In this document: piece by piece, positions 6,275-15,463 of the stretch
How the letters are laid out: each line of letters opens with the position of its first letter
How positions within the stretch are numbered: position 1 is the stretch's first letter
NCBI GenBank assembly: GCA_031291415.1
Contig: JARLJB010000012.1
Coordinates: 1-49,323 of the forward strand
DNA length: 49,323 bases
From: Telmatospirillum sp.
GTDB taxonomy: Bacteria; Pseudomonadota; Alphaproteobacteria; Rhodospirillales; Magnetospirillaceae
Reading direction: 5' to 3'
Program-made: the position numbers and the translations under genes
The notes under the pieces: model-generated
What the model was told of the DNA's origin: nothing
Database searches by the model: none
Seen by the model: only the letters and a program-made list of their open reading frames with translations

Positions 6275-8221
6275 ATGAAGAAGCTTCTGATGACCGTTGT
6301 CGGGGTGATCGTACTGTTCGGCCTTGCGTTTCTTCTACTGCCATCGCTGATTTCCACCGAGAAGATCAAAGGCGATCTGACGGCTGAGGTGAAGGCCGCG
6401 ACGGGGCGCGATCTGTCGATCGACGGCAAGGTCTCCTTCTCGGTTTTTCCGGCATTGGCCATCAGGATGAGTGACCTTTCGCTGGCCAATCCACCAGGGT
6501 TTCGGACCCGCTATTTCGTCCGTCTGGGCGGGCTTGACGTCAGATTGAAGCTGCTGCCGCTGCTGGCGGGGAATGTCGAAATCGACAGTTTCATCCTTAC
6601 CAATCCGGCCGTGGCGTTGGAGATCGATGCAACCGGGCGCGCCAACTGGCTGTTTGCCCCACCGTCGGTCGAGACGGCGCCGGCGCCATCCGCGGCCGCG
6701 GCCCCTGCCGCCAGTTGGATGTCGCTGACCGACATCCAACTCCGCGACGTGCGACTCGCCGATGGAGTGTTAAGTTATCGCGATGACAAAGTTGGCGTCA
6801 GCGAAGTGGTCGATGGCGTCAATTTAGCCCTGTCGCTGAAAAATCTCGACTCGCCGCTGGTGGTGAAAGGCAAGTTCGTCTGGCGTGGACAGGCGGTGGC
6901 AGTCGGTCTCGATATCGCCCGGCCGCGGGTCATCGTCGATGGTTCCGGGATCACCCCGGCAGCGGTCACCTTGACCGCCAATCCCCTGACTTTGTCTCTG
7001 AACGGCGACGTCGTTGGCAAGGACAAGTCATTCACCTCGGCGCTCGACCTTGCCGTGCCGTCCGTGCGGGGAGTGATTGCCTGGCTGAACGGCAAGACGC
7101 CCAATGTGTCCGGCGACGGATTGGGACCGCTGTCGATCAAAGGAAAACTGTCGGCGGGCGGCGACCGTCTGGCGTTAAGTCAGGCGGCGATCACCTTGGA
7201 CGCCACCAAGACGACAGGCGACCTTGCCGTCGATAACGGCGGTGGCAGGCCGGCCATAAAGGCCGCCTTGACCGTCGAGACGCTCGATCTCACCCCCTAT
7301 CTGACGACTGCCGATGGGCGGGGCAAAGCCGGTGCCGGTAGCGGCAAGGCGGATTGGAGCGATGATCCGATCGATGCGTCCGCCCTCAAGACCGTCGAGG
7401 CCGATCTGGCGCTGACCGTGGGGTCCGTCAAGGCCGGAGCGCTGGACGTGGGACGAAGCCGGTTGGGAGTGGCCGTACATGGTGGCCGGATGACCCTCGA
7501 TGTGATCGAGACCCTGCTTTACAAAGGGCAGGGCAAGGGGCGTTTGCTTGTTGATGGAACGCAGGCTGGCGTCGGGGTGGACGTCGCCTTCAGCCTCAAA
7601 GGGCTGGACGCCTATCCCTTCCTGGTCGCGGCTACCGGTTTCGAAGGCATTGAAGGGACCGGAAACTGCGACGTCGCGATTTCCGGGCGTGGTGCCAGCC
7701 AACGGCAGATCGTCGCCTCGCTGGGTGGCAAGGGGAATATGAGCTTCCTGAACGGCGCCGTCAGAGGGATCAATCTGGCGGCCATGCTGCGCAATGTCAC
7801 GACGGCCTTCGCCGATACGGGCGGCGCTCAGAAGACCGATTTCGCGGAATTGTCGGGCACCTTTACCATGGCCGCCGGCATCGTCTCCAACCAGGATCTC
7901 TCCATGAAGGCACCGCTGCTGCGGTTGGCCGCGGCCGGCACGGTTGATTTGCCCAAGCGGACCCTGTCCTACCGGATTGAACCGAAGATGGCGGCGACCA
8001 CCGAAGGACAGGGCGGCAAACAGAACGTCGGCGGCGTGACGGTTCCGGTCATTGTCGCAGGACCCTGGGAGCATCCGTCTTTTCGTCCCGATCTTGCCGG
8101 GCTGGTCAAAGGAAAAGCTGGACAGGCCGTTCAGAAAGCTCTGGAAGGTGCTATTCCAGGGAGGAAATCCGGAGATGGAATGCAGCTTCCGGTTAATCCT
8201 GGTAACATTTGGGGGAGATGA
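6275..8221 (+). CDS. AsmA family protein
   Basis: This 648-residue protein has the AsmA layout: an N-terminal membrane anchor (MKKLLMTVVGVIVLFGLAFL), the AsmA signature region with TGRDLSIDGKVSFS and LSLANPPGF near residues 35-80, a low-complexity Ala/Pro linker near 135-150, and a C-terminal AsmA_2-like domain with repeated beta segments (GRGASQRQIVASLGGKG, LRLAAAGTVDLP). Family members are inner-membrane anchored periplasmic proteins linked to outer-membrane biogenesis and, by recent models, bridge-like lipid transport. The ATG at 6275 is chosen because the anchor starts there and AAAGGGGG lies just upstream; an extended frame from 6113 lacks support. Confidence 0.9.
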   Translation: MKKLLMTVVGVIVLFGLAFLLLPSLISTEKIKGDLTAEVKAATGRDLSIDGKVSFSVFPALAIRMSDLSLANPPGFRTRYFVRLGGLDVRLKLLPLLAGNVEIDSFILTNPAVALEIDATGRANWLFAPPSVETAPAPSAAAAPAASWMSLTDIQLRDVRLADGVLSYRDDKVGVSEVVDGVNLALSLKNLDSPLVVKGKFVWRGQAVAVGLDIARPRVIVDGSGITPAAVTLTANPLTLSLNGDVVGKDKSFTSALDLAVPSVRGVIAWLNGKTPNVSGDGLGPLSIKGKLSAGGDRLALSQAAITLDATKTTGDLAVDNGGGRPAIKAALTVETLDLTPYLTTADGRGKAGAGSGKADWSDDPIDASALKTVEADLALTVGSVKAGALDVGRSRLGVAVHGGRMTLDVIETLLYKGQGKGRLLVDGTQAGVGVDVAFSLKGLDAYPFLVAATGFEGIEGTGNCDVAISGRGASQRQIVASLGGKGNMSFLNGAVRGINLAAMLRNVTTAFADTGGAQKTDFAELSGTFTMAAGIVSNQDLSMKAPLLRLAAAGTVDLPKRTLSYRIEPKMAATTEGQGGKQNVGGVTVPVIVAGPWEHPSFRPDLAGLVKGKAGQAVQKALEGAIPGRKSGDGMQLPVNPGNIWGR

Positions 8222-8260
8222 TTGAACTGCTGATCTGCGTCGTAACGGAAGGGACAGGCG

Positions 8261-9418
8261 ATGGCACTCTTCGAAATGCGGAAGTTCGTCGCACCGGAAT
8301 TTATTTTTGGTGTCGGCGCTCGCCATCGAGCCGCCTTCTATGCAAAAAATCTTGCGGCAAAGCGTGTCTTCGTAGTCACCGACCCTGGGGTCGTGGCGGC
8401 CGGTTGGCTTGACGGTCTTCTGGCCGATCTCGATCAGGAAGGGATCGATGCCACGGTGTTCCAGGGCGTGACGCCCAATCCCAAGGATTACGAAGTCATG
8501 GCGGGAGCCGAGGCCTATCGGCAGGCCGGTTCCGATGTTCTCATCGCCTTGGGGGGCGGCAGTGTCATCGATTGTGCCAAAGGGATCGGCATCGTCGCCA
8601 CCAATCAAGGACAGATCAGCGACTTCGAAGGGGTCGATGCCATCGCCCTGCCTGGGCCACCGCTGATCTGCATTCCAACGACGGCGGGAAGCGCCGCCGA
8701 CATTTCGCAGTTCGCCATCATCGTCGACACTCCGCGGCGAACCAAGATCGCCATCATCAGCAAGACTGTGGTGCCCGATGTCGCTCTGGTCGATCCCGAA
8801 ACGACACTGACGATGGATCCCTATCTGACAGCCTGCACCGGGCTCGACGCGCTGACACACGCCATCGAGGCCTTCGTCTCGACTGCGAGTTCGCCGGTGG
8901 TCGACGTCCATGCTTTGGCGGGGATTACCGGAGTGCAGCAGAATCTGTTGACGGCGGTCGGCAATCCCGGCGATCTCGAAGCGCGCGAGAAGATGATGTT
9001 GGCCAGTCTTCAGGCGGGATTGGCCTTTTCCAACGCCAGTCTTGGCGCGGTGCATGCCATGTCCCACAGCATCGGTGGTTTTCTTGGCCTTCCGCATGGC
9101 GAAACGAATGCGCTGTTGTTGGAGCATGTTATCGATTTCAATTATCCGGCCGCCGAAGCGCGGTTTCAGAAAATTGGCGAGGCCTTGGGCGTGCCGATGC
9201 GCGGGCGGCGGCCGGCTGACGGCCGGCGCGCCATTCTCGAAGAGGTCCGGCGGCTGCGAACGGCGGCTGGTATCGAAAACGGCCTGGCATCTCGGGGGCT
9301 GCGGTCCGATGCGCTTCACGAGCTGTCGGAAAATGCTATTCGCGACGCCTGCATCTACACCAATCCCCGGCGGATCAATGTGGCGGACATCGAGGTGATT
9401 TATGCGGAATCCCTCTGA
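8261..9418 (+). CDS. ercA: ErcA-like iron-containing alcohol dehydrogenase (regulatory type)
   Basis: The 385-residue protein is a group III, iron-dependent alcohol dehydrogenase of the ErcA branch. The NAD-binding GGGSVIDCAKG loop lies near residue 97. All metal ligands are present: Asp196 and His200 (GLDALTHAIEAF), His265 (AVHAMSHSIGG) and His279 (LPHGETNA), almost at the same numbers as in FucO. In Pseudomonas, ErcA is tied to regulation of ethanol oxidation and is encoded near sensor kinases. Here the stop overlaps the start of a PAS-GGDEF-EAL gene by 17 bases, so the two are translationally coupled and probably work together. An AAGGGA site precedes the ATG. Confidence 0.85.
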   Translation: MALFEMRKFVAPEFIFGVGARHRAAFYAKNLAAKRVFVVTDPGVVAAGWLDGLLADLDQEGIDATVFQGVTPNPKDYEVMAGAEAYRQAGSDVLIALGGGSVIDCAKGIGIVATNQGQISDFEGVDAIALPGPPLICIPTTAGSAADISQFAIIVDTPRRTKIAIISKTVVPDVALVDPETTLTMDPYLTACTGLDALTHAIEAFVSTASSPVVDVHALAGITGVQQNLLTAVGNPGDLEAREKMMLASLQAGLAFSNASLGAVHAMSHSIGGFLGLPHGETNALLLEHVIDFNYPAAEARFQKIGEALGVPMRGRRPADGRRAILEEVRRLRTAAGIENGLASRGLRSDALHELSENAIRDACIYTNPRRINVADIEVIYAESL

Positions 9419-11963
9419 CGCCGACGACGAGTGGGAACGTCAACGGAACAGAATTATCGGGCTTGGGGAACTTTCCGTCCGTAAAAACTATTATCCGGCG
9501 CTGCGCCGTAATTTGTCTGAACTGAAATTGATGCTGGCGGCGGTGGACCAGACAACGGTCGGTATTGTTGTTTGCGATCCCGATGGCGTTATCGAGTTCG
9601 CCAATGAAGCCCAATGCAGGATTACCGGTTATGCAATGGAGGAATTGATCGGACACACGCCGCAACTTTATCGTTCACAGCAGACTCCCGGTGAGCTGTT
9701 CACCGATATGTGGCAAAAAATCCGTGCTGGCGAGACATGGCATGGCGAACTTTGGAACCGGCGCAAGACGGGCGAAGAGATTTGGACCCGTCTGTCGATC
9801 GCGCCGGTTCACGCCGACGCCGATGACATCACGCATTTCGTCAGTGTTCTCGACGACGTTACCGAGCTCAAGAATGCAGAGGAGGCGCGTCGGTCGAGTG
9901 ACACATTGCTCAGGACGGTTATCGAATCGATACCGGATCTGGTCTGGCTTAAGGATTTGGAGGGCATCTATCTTGGATGCAATCCGGCTTTCGCGGAACT
10001 ATACGGCACGGACGAGATCGATATTATCGGGAAAACCGACTTTGACTTCGTGTCGCCGAAAAGTGCCGCATTCTTTCGTGAAAAGGACTTGCTGGCGATC
10101 CACACCAACGCGCCAATCACCTTTGAGGAAATGGTCACCTTCGCGTCGAATGGTCGCGAGGCGCTTCTGGAAACCTCGAAAGTGCCGCTGCGGGACGTAC
10201 ATGGGGCGATCATCGGGGTTTTGGGTGTGGCCCGCGACATCACCGATCGGAAGAAAATAGAGATGGAGTTGCGGGCCAGCGAAGATCGCTACCGCTCTCT
10301 TTTCGAAAATAACCTTGCCGGATTTGCCTATCACGAAATTATTTTCTCGGGCGGAAAACCGGTCGACTTCGTTTACCTGGCCAATAACCATCGTTTTGAG
10401 GTTTTGACCGGTCTGTCCGATGTCGTCGGTAAGACCGGTTCGGATGTACTGCCGCATCTGCGCGTCACCGATGCCGATCTCATCGACGCGTTTTTTCGCG
10501 TCGCGGTGACCGGCAAGCCGGAACGCTTTGAGCGATTTATCAGCGCGTTGGAGCAGTGGTTCTTTATTTCGATCTATAGTAACGAGAAAAATCATTTTGC
10601 CGTGCTGCTCGATAATATTACGGATCGAAAGAACGCGGAAAGACGGGTTGAATTTTTGGCCTTTCATGATCCGTTGACGGAACTGCCCAACCGGCTGTTA
10701 ACCCAGGATCGTCTGAGCCAGGCGATGGCTTTGGCCGAACGGTCGGGGGCGATGGTCGCTATTCTTTATCTCGACGTCGACAATTTTAAATTCATCAACG
10801 ATTCTCTGGGCCATTCGGTGGGCGACGACCTGTTGCGGAAAATGGCGTCGCGCGTTGTCGGCTGTGTGCGCGATACCGATACCGTGGGACGCCAAAGCGG
10901 CGATGAGTTTCTTGTCATCCTTCCGGAAATTCGTGATGCCGAGGCGATTTCCACCGCTTGCGAGAAGATTCTCCTGTGCCTGGTCGATCCCATCGATGTC
11001 GATGGTCAGGTCATTCCGACGAGCATATCGATCGGCATCTCAGTCTTTCCCAATGATGGCGCGGACTATGCGACGCTGATCCGCAAGGCCGATCGGGCGC
11101 TGTATTCGGCCAAAGAAGCCGGCCGCAATACCTATCGGTTCTTCGACCCGAAAATGAACTTCGATCAGGTCGAGAATCTTCGTTTGCGAACCGGCCTGCG
11201 CCAGGCCTTGGAAAATTCGGAATTCGTTCTGCATTACCAGCCGCAAATCAATCTTTCGACCGGCGCGACGACCGGTGTCGAAGCTCTGATCCGCTGGAAT
11301 AGTCCGGATATGGGGCTGGTCGCCCCAGGACGTTTCATCTCGGTTGCCGAAGACAGCGGACTCATCGTGCCGATCGGCGAATGGGTGTTGCGCGAGGCCT
11401 GCCGGCAGGCTGCCATTTGGCAGAAAGCATGGGGCTATGGCTTGACCATGGCCGTCAATCTATCGGCCTTGCAGTTCCGGCGGGGAAGCCTGGAACAGGT
11501 GGTGAAAAGCGCGCTCGATGACTCGGGGTTGGCTCCCCAGCTTCTCGAACTGGAGATCACCGAGTCGGTGCTGATCGGCGATACCGAAGCGGTGTTTTCC
11601 AGTATCAGAAGTTTGAAGGAACTCGGTGTTCGTCTTTCTATTGACGATTTTGGAACAGGTTATTCCAGTCTTTCTTATCTTAAGAAATTAAAAGTAGATA
11701 AGCTGAAGATAGACCAGTCTTTTGTTCGAGATATTTCCAGAGATCCGGAAAATGCGGCGATTGTTTTAGCTATCATCCAGATGGCCAAAAGTCTCAATTT
11801 GCGTTGCATTGCCGAAGGTGTCGAGACGGAAAAAACCCTCAATCATCTGATCTCGGTCGATTGCCAGGAAGTGCAGGGATTCTATTTTGCGCGTCCGATG
11901 CCAGCCGACGAACTGGCGGTGTTTCTGGAGACAAGACGCGCTTCGAACGAAGCGCCGCGGTAG
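9402..11963 (+). CDS. PAS-PAS-PAS GGDEF/EAL cyclic-di-GMP protein
   Basis: The 853-residue soluble protein contains two clear N-terminal PAS domains (about 44-150 and 165-285), a third PAS-like domain (about 290-405), a GGDEF domain (about 415-575) and an EAL domain (about 590-840). The cyclase signature is SGDEF (residues 499-503), a variant found in active cyclases, and an inhibitory-site RDTD (490-493) sits five residues before it. The EAL domain has EAL at 627-629 and DDFGTGYSSLSYLKKL, so a working phosphodiesterase is likely. No membrane segment is seen. The ATG lies inside the ercA gene behind GAGGTG, so the input signal may relate to alcohol or aldehyde redox state; this link is inferred. 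Confidence 0.92.
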   Translation: MRNPSDADDEWERQRNRIIGLGELSVRKNYYPALRRNLSELKLMLAAVDQTTVGIVVCDPDGVIEFANEAQCRITGYAMEELIGHTPQLYRSQQTPGELFTDMWQKIRAGETWHGELWNRRKTGEEIWTRLSIAPVHADADDITHFVSVLDDVTELKNAEEARRSSDTLLRTVIESIPDLVWLKDLEGIYLGCNPAFAELYGTDEIDIIGKTDFDFVSPKSAAFFREKDLLAIHTNAPITFEEMVTFASNGREALLETSKVPLRDVHGAIIGVLGVARDITDRKKIEMELRASEDRYRSLFENNLAGFAYHEIIFSGGKPVDFVYLANNHRFEVLTGLSDVVGKTGSDVLPHLRVTDADLIDAFFRVAVTGKPERFERFISALEQWFFISIYSNEKNHFAVLLDNITDRKNAERRVEFLAFHDPLTELPNRLLTQDRLSQAMALAERSGAMVAILYLDVDNFKFINDSLGHSVGDDLLRKMASRVVGCVRDTDTVGRQSGDEFLVILPEIRDAEAISTACEKILLCLVDPIDVDGQVIPTSISIGISVFPNDGADYATLIRKADRALYSAKEAGRNTYRFFDPKMNFDQVENLRLRTGLRQALENSEFVLHYQPQINLSTGATTGVEALIRWNSPDMGLVAPGRFISVAEDSGLIVPIGEWVLREACRQAAIWQKAWGYGLTMAVNLSALQFRRGSLEQVVKSALDDSGLAPQLLELEITESVLIGDTEAVFSSIRSLKELGVRLSIDDFGTGYSSLSYLKKLKVDKLKIDQSFVRDISRDPENAAIVLAIIQMAKSLNLRCIAEGVETEKTLNHLISVDCQEVQGFYFARPMPADELAVFLETRRASNEAPR

Positions 11964-11986
11964 TCAAAGACGCCATTTGACATTCG

Positions 11987-12069
11987 TTCACCACGGAGAT
12001 CACAGAGTCGAAATATCGCGCGGCCCAGACGCCTTTTTTTCTCCGTGTCCTCAGTGCCTCCGTGGTGAA
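11987..12069. repeat. Palindromic intergenic repeat of the 'CACGGAG' type
   Basis: A perfect 12-bp inverted repeat (TTCACCACGGAG at 11987-11998, CTCCGTGGTGAA at 12058-12069) brackets further CACAGAG and CTCCGTGTCCTCAGTGC blocks. Translated on the minus strand it reads HHGGTEDTEKK, a string I recognise from recurring intergenic repeats in many unrelated bacterial genomes. It is most likely a repetitive element, not a gene. Confidence 0.7.
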
Positions 12070-12250
12070 ATCTGTCGATAAAATTTGATTTTCTCTCAAT
12101 CGCCCCCACTCTGACCGTGAGAGCCACCGGAAACCGGGCCAACGTTTTCCGCCCTTGGTATTGGTGTGGTAAGCTGACCGGTCATTGATGCCGGTGAAAG
12201 GTTGGCGCGCCGGCCCCATGTCTTCGTCGATAGAATCAAAATGGTGCATC

Positions 12251-12853
12251 ATGGATTCCGATTTTTGGGATAGTCGCTTTTCATCCGAAGATTACATTTA
12301 TGGTCTTGAGCCCAATGCGCATCTGGTTTCCGCGGCAAGATATTTGAAACCGGGCTCGCGCATCCTGGTTCCCGGTGACGGCGAGGGGCGAAACGGTGTG
12401 TGGTTGGCCGGCCGCGGCATGGACGTTCTGTCGGTCGACGGTTCCCCGGCCGGTCTGGCAAAGGCCAGGAAATTGGCACAGTCCAGAGGCGTGACGATCG
12501 CCACCCAGCAGGCCGATTTGCTGAACTGGCAATGGCCGATTGCCGCGTTCGATGCGGTCGTTTCCATCTTTCTTCATTTTGTGCCGGACGACCGCAAGAA
12601 GATCCACGCTGCCATGGTATCGGCATTACGCTCTGGTGGCATTTTGATTTTCGAGGTCTTCGCACCGGAACAATTGGCATTCAGCAGCGGCGGACCGAAG
12701 GATCTGGCGTTGCTCTGTCGCGCTGACGATTTGCGGGCCGACTTCGCATCGCTTGAGATTTTGGCGCTGGACGAGGCAGAGGTCGTCCTCGACGAAGGGT
12801 CGTTTCACCAGGGGAAGGCGGCTGTCGTCAGGATGGTGGCGCGCAAACCGTAG
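12251..12853 (+). CDS. Class I SAM-dependent methyltransferase (TehB-like)
   Basis: This 200-residue protein begins FWDSRFSSEDYIYGLEPN, typical of small TehB-like or thiol-type methyltransferases, followed by the SAM-binding motif I ILVPGDGEGRNGVWLA (about 34-49), an acidic ribose-binding position in VLSVDGS, motif II around FDAVVSIFLHF, and a GGILIFEVF strand. The methyl acceptor is unknown. ATG at 12251 fits the family start; upstream in-frame ATGs at 12185 and 12218 are possible, and none has a strong ribosome binding site. It stands alone between a repeat and the isochorismatase-like gene. Confidence 0.8.
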   Translation: MDSDFWDSRFSSEDYIYGLEPNAHLVSAARYLKPGSRILVPGDGEGRNGVWLAGRGMDVLSVDGSPAGLAKARKLAQSRGVTIATQQADLLNWQWPIAAFDAVVSIFLHFVPDDRKKIHAAMVSALRSGGILIFEVFAPEQLAFSSGGPKDLALLCRADDLRADFASLEILALDEAEVVLDEGSFHQGKAAVVRMVARKP

Positions 12854-12882
12854 GACGTGTTATCCGCACTGAACCGGAGAAG

Positions 12883-13524
12883 ATGATGAAACCTCTGAAC
12901 GGATTGTCTCGGGTCGCTGCACTGGCTTGGTTCGCCGCACAGGTATCGCCGACGTCACTTGCGGCGCAAAGCATCATTGAAGACTGGGCAACCGTTCAGG
13001 TTCCGCCGCCGCCTTCTCTCAGCGAAGTGACGGTCGCCCCCCAGACGACAGCGCTGCTGGTTCTCGACATCGTCCAGAAAGCCTGCAATGCCGAGGTGCG
13101 GCCGCGCTGCATCGCGATGCTGCCGCGGGTTCAGACCCTGCTGGCCAATGCCCGGGCCAAGGGGCTGTTCGTCGTCTATACCCTGCGAGCCGGCGATACG
13201 CGGGCCGATATCCGGCCGGAGGTAGCGATGCGGGGCGACGAGCCGCTCATCACGTCGACGCCCGACAAATATGTCGGTAGCGAGCTCGAGAAGATCCTCA
13301 AGGACAGGGGTATTAAAACGGTTATTACGATCGGTGTCGCGGCGCAGGGCGCCGTTCTGCATACCGCAGCCGGGTCGGCGTTCCGTGGCTTCAACGTCAT
13401 CGTGCCGGTCGACGGGGTTGCCTCGGAAACCGCCTATGCCGAGCAGTACACCGCCTGGGACCTGGTCAATGCGCCGCGGTTGGCCGACAAGGTGCGACTA
13501 ACCAAGATCGACATGATCAAATAG
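12883..13524 (+). CDS. Exported isochorismatase-like protein lacking the catalytic cysteine
   Basis: The 213-residue protein has an N-terminal signal-like segment (to about SLAAQS, residue 28) and an isochorismatase/cysteine-hydrolase fold. Two of the three catalytic residues are in place: Asp62 in LLVLDIV and Lys129 in TPDKYVG. The nucleophile motif, usually G-[VI]-A-T-N-x-C-V, reads GVAAQGAV here, so the cysteine is Ala157 and the neighbouring cis-peptide Thr-Asn is changed as well. It is therefore probably not a hydrolase of the usual mechanism; a binding role or another chemistry would be inference. An export signal is unusual for the family. No partner gene is adjacent. Confidence 0.75.
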   Translation: MMKPLNGLSRVAALAWFAAQVSPTSLAAQSIIEDWATVQVPPPPSLSEVTVAPQTTALLVLDIVQKACNAEVRPRCIAMLPRVQTLLANARAKGLFVVYTLRAGDTRADIRPEVAMRGDEPLITSTPDKYVGSELEKILKDRGIKTVITIGVAAQGAVLHTAAGSAFRGFNVIVPVDGVASETAYAEQYTAWDLVNAPRLADKVRLTKIDMIK

Positions 13525-13648
13525 ACAGCGAATCTGCTCAAAAAATAGACGTTTTAGCGTAGGTGCTTTGCGGGGTGCCTAATGTGTGGGCTTTCTTGCG
13601 CCGAGGCGAGATTGGCAGGCTGTTGCTGTGCGTTCTCCGTCCCGCATT

Positions 13649-13670
13649 CGAACCACTTTCGAAAATGGTC
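13649..13670 (+). promoter_or_regulatory. Putative operator, copy 1, upstream of GntR gene
   Basis: CGAACCACTT followed by a spacer and AAATGGTC. The dyad ACCA-N10-TGGT recurs 64 bases downstream with the same CGAACCACTT arm. A T-GGT/ACC-A type dyad suits GntR/FCD regulators, so autoregulation is a reasonable guess. Confidence 0.4.
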
Positions 13671-13712
13671 CGGTTATTGCTTGGCTTGTGGTGCGCGCTT
13701 TCGATTTGATCG

Positions 13713-13735
13713 CGAACCACTTGAGCAAATTGGTT
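13713..13735 (+). promoter_or_regulatory. Putative operator, copy 2, upstream of GntR gene
   Basis: CGAACCACTT and AAATTGGTT form a dyad AACCA-N11-TGGTT that ends 17 bases before the GntR start codon. It shares a 10-base arm and AT-rich centre with copy 1. Binding here would cover the translation start region and repress the whole transporter operon. Confidence 0.4.
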
Positions 13736-13752
13736 TTGATGGATGACCCGGC

Positions 13753-14466
13753 ATGGCGACGGTTTCGGACGATGGGCAGAATTCAAATCTGGCATTGGCG
13801 AGTTTGCGGCGCCTCGTCGATCATCTGATCGCAAGCGGCGAGAGACGGCTGCCGCCGGAACGCCAGTTGGCTCTGGATTTCAACGTCGGGCGGCGGGCCA
13901 TACGGCGGTCTCTTGAGGTTCTGGAGGCGGAAGGCGTGTTGCAGCGCCGCCATGGCAGCGGCAATTTCATCGCCTTTCACCCCAGCCCGTTTTCCGGATC
14001 GGCGCTTCTTGACGTGGCGGCGGCCTCGACGCCGATCGAGGTGATGGAGGTGAGATTGCAGATCGAGCCGGCCCTGGCGCGCATGGCGGCGCTGCGGGCA
14101 AGGGAAGGCGACATCGAGCAATTGCGCGGTCTGGCCGACAAGGCGGCGGCCAGCGACGACGCCGACAGTCACGAATTGTGGGACGGCGCACTGCACCGCA
14201 AGATTGCGCAGGCGGCCGGAAATGCCTTGTTTCTCGCCCTCTTCGATACGGTCGATCATGTCCGCAAGGAGAAACCCTGGCGTTCGCTGCGACAACGGGC
14301 AAGATCCGGGGCGCGCCACCGTCTCTATGTCGATCAACACCAGCGAATCGTCGAGGCGATCGCCGCCCGCGATCCATCGGCGGCGGCATCGACCATGCGC
14401 GAGCATCTTCTGGCACTGCAGGGGGCAATGCTGGAATGCCTGGTGGAGGATGGCGATGTCGGCTGA
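13753..14466 (+). CDS. GntR-family regulator, FCD (FadR) subfamily
   Basis: The 237-residue protein has an N-terminal winged helix (about 15-78; LPPERQLALDFNVGRRAIRR is the recognition segment, then EGVLQRRHGSGNFI as the wing) and a C-terminal FCD ligand domain (about 95-225) with the histidines expected for a metal-ligand site (ELWDGALHRKIAQ and DQHQRIVEAI). FCD regulators respond to small carboxylates or amino-acid-like ligands. The gene overlaps the first ABC ATPase gene by 11 bases, so it is part of the operon and probably controls it, with a gamma-glutamyl compound or product as plausible effector (inferred). Confidence 0.88.
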   Translation: MATVSDDGQNSNLALASLRRLVDHLIASGERRLPPERQLALDFNVGRRAIRRSLEVLEAEGVLQRRHGSGNFIAFHPSPFSGSALLDVAAASTPIEVMEVRLQIEPALARMAALRAREGDIEQLRGLADKAAASDDADSHELWDGALHRKIAQAAGNALFLALFDTVDHVRKEKPWRSLRQRARSGARHRLYVDQHQRIVEAIAARDPSAAASTMREHLLALQGAMLECLVEDGDVG

Positions 14467-15463
14467 TCCATCAGTGCTTCCCGAGGATGTCGTTCTCGCT
14501 GTCGAAGGATTGTCGATCGGTTTCGGCGGATCGCCGGTCAATCTCGTCGATGGCGTGTCGCTGACCGTGCGTCGCGGGCGGACCCTGGCGGTGGTTGGCG
14601 AATCGGGATGCGGCAAGAGCATCACCTCGCTGGCCTTGATGGGCTTACTGCCACACCCACCCGCCCGCATCGGCCACCAGTCCGCCCGGTTTCAAGGCAT
14701 CGATCCCTTGACGCTCGGCCAGCGGGCCTTTGCCGATTTACGCGGCGACCGCTTGGCGATGATCTTTCAAGAGCCGATGACCTCGCTCAACCCGGTCTTC
14801 ACCGTTGGTGATCAGATTACCGAGGTCGTGCTGCGGCACAAGAAGGTCGGCCGGAGCGAGGCCTTGGCGCGCGCCGTCAAAATCCTCAATCAGGTTCGCA
14901 TTCCGGCGGCGGAACAGCGGCTGTCCGCCTATCCGCATGAGTTGTCGGGCGGCATGCGCCAGCGGGTGATGATCGCTATGGCGCTGGTCAACGGTCCCGA
15001 TCTGCTGATCGCCGACGAACCGACCACCGCGCTCGACGTGACGATCCAGGCGCAAATCCTCTCTTTGATCGAGGATCTGCAGGCGACCACGGGTACCGCG
15101 ATGTTGCTGATCACCCACGACCTTGGGGTGGTGGCCGAGACGGCTCACGACGTGGCCGTGATGTATGCCGGGCGGATTGTCGAAAGCGGGCCGGTCGAAG
15201 CCCTGTTCGCCGATCCACAGCATCCCTACACGGTCGGTCTGATGGGGGCGATGCCGCAGATGGGACGCCGCGAGGGCCGGCTGTTGTCGATCCCGGGATC
15301 GGTGCCGGCTCCGGCCCTGTTCCCGGCCGGTTGCCGGTTCGCCACGCGCTGTCCCTTTGCCGACGACGCCTGCCGCCGATCGGTGCCGCCTGCCACCGTC
15401 GTGACGCCCGGGCATTCGGTCAGTTGCTGGAAGGCGCCGCTTGAGGAGCATATCGTCCGATGA
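14456..15463 (+). CDS. Peptide-type ABC transporter ATP-binding protein (DppD/OppD type)
   Basis: This is one of two ATPases of a dipeptide/glutathione-type importer. At 335 residues it shows Walker [10 protein letters not shown] (about 46-54), the Q-loop [10 protein letters not shown], the signature LSGGMRQR, Walker B LLIADEP and the C-terminal oligopeptide-transporter cysteine segment ([14 protein letters not shown]), which in related ATPases binds an iron-sulfur cluster. The ATG at 14456 overlaps the regulator gene and matches the family start; much longer in-frame extensions run through the regulator and are rejected. The stop overlaps the next ATPase by 4 bases (ATGA). Confidence 0.92.
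   Translation: MSADPSVLPEDVVLAVEGLSIGFGGSPVNLVDGVSLTVRRGRTLAVVGESGCGKSITSLALMGLLPHPPARIGHQSARFQGIDPLTLGQRAFADLRGDRLAMIFQEPMTSLNPVFTVGDQITEVVLRHKKVGRSEALARAVKILNQVRIPAAEQRLSAYPHELSGGMRQRVMIAMALVNGPDLLIADEPTTALDVTIQAQILSLIEDLQATTGTAMLLITHDLGVVAETAHDVAVMYAGRIVESGPVEALFADPQHPYTVGLMGAMPQMGRREGRLLSIPGSVPAPALFPAGCRFATRCPFADDACRRSVPPATVVTPGHSVSCWKAPLEEHIVR

Noticed and set aside
7175-9319. 714-codon open frame antisense to asmA and ercA
   Set aside because: It mirrors the codon structure of two well-supported genes on the other strand, is rich in Arg, Gly, Gln and His, and has no family resemblance.
13967-14428. Antisense frame over the GntR gene as an independent gene
   Set aside because: Proline- and arginine-rich shadow of the regulator with no ribosome binding site.
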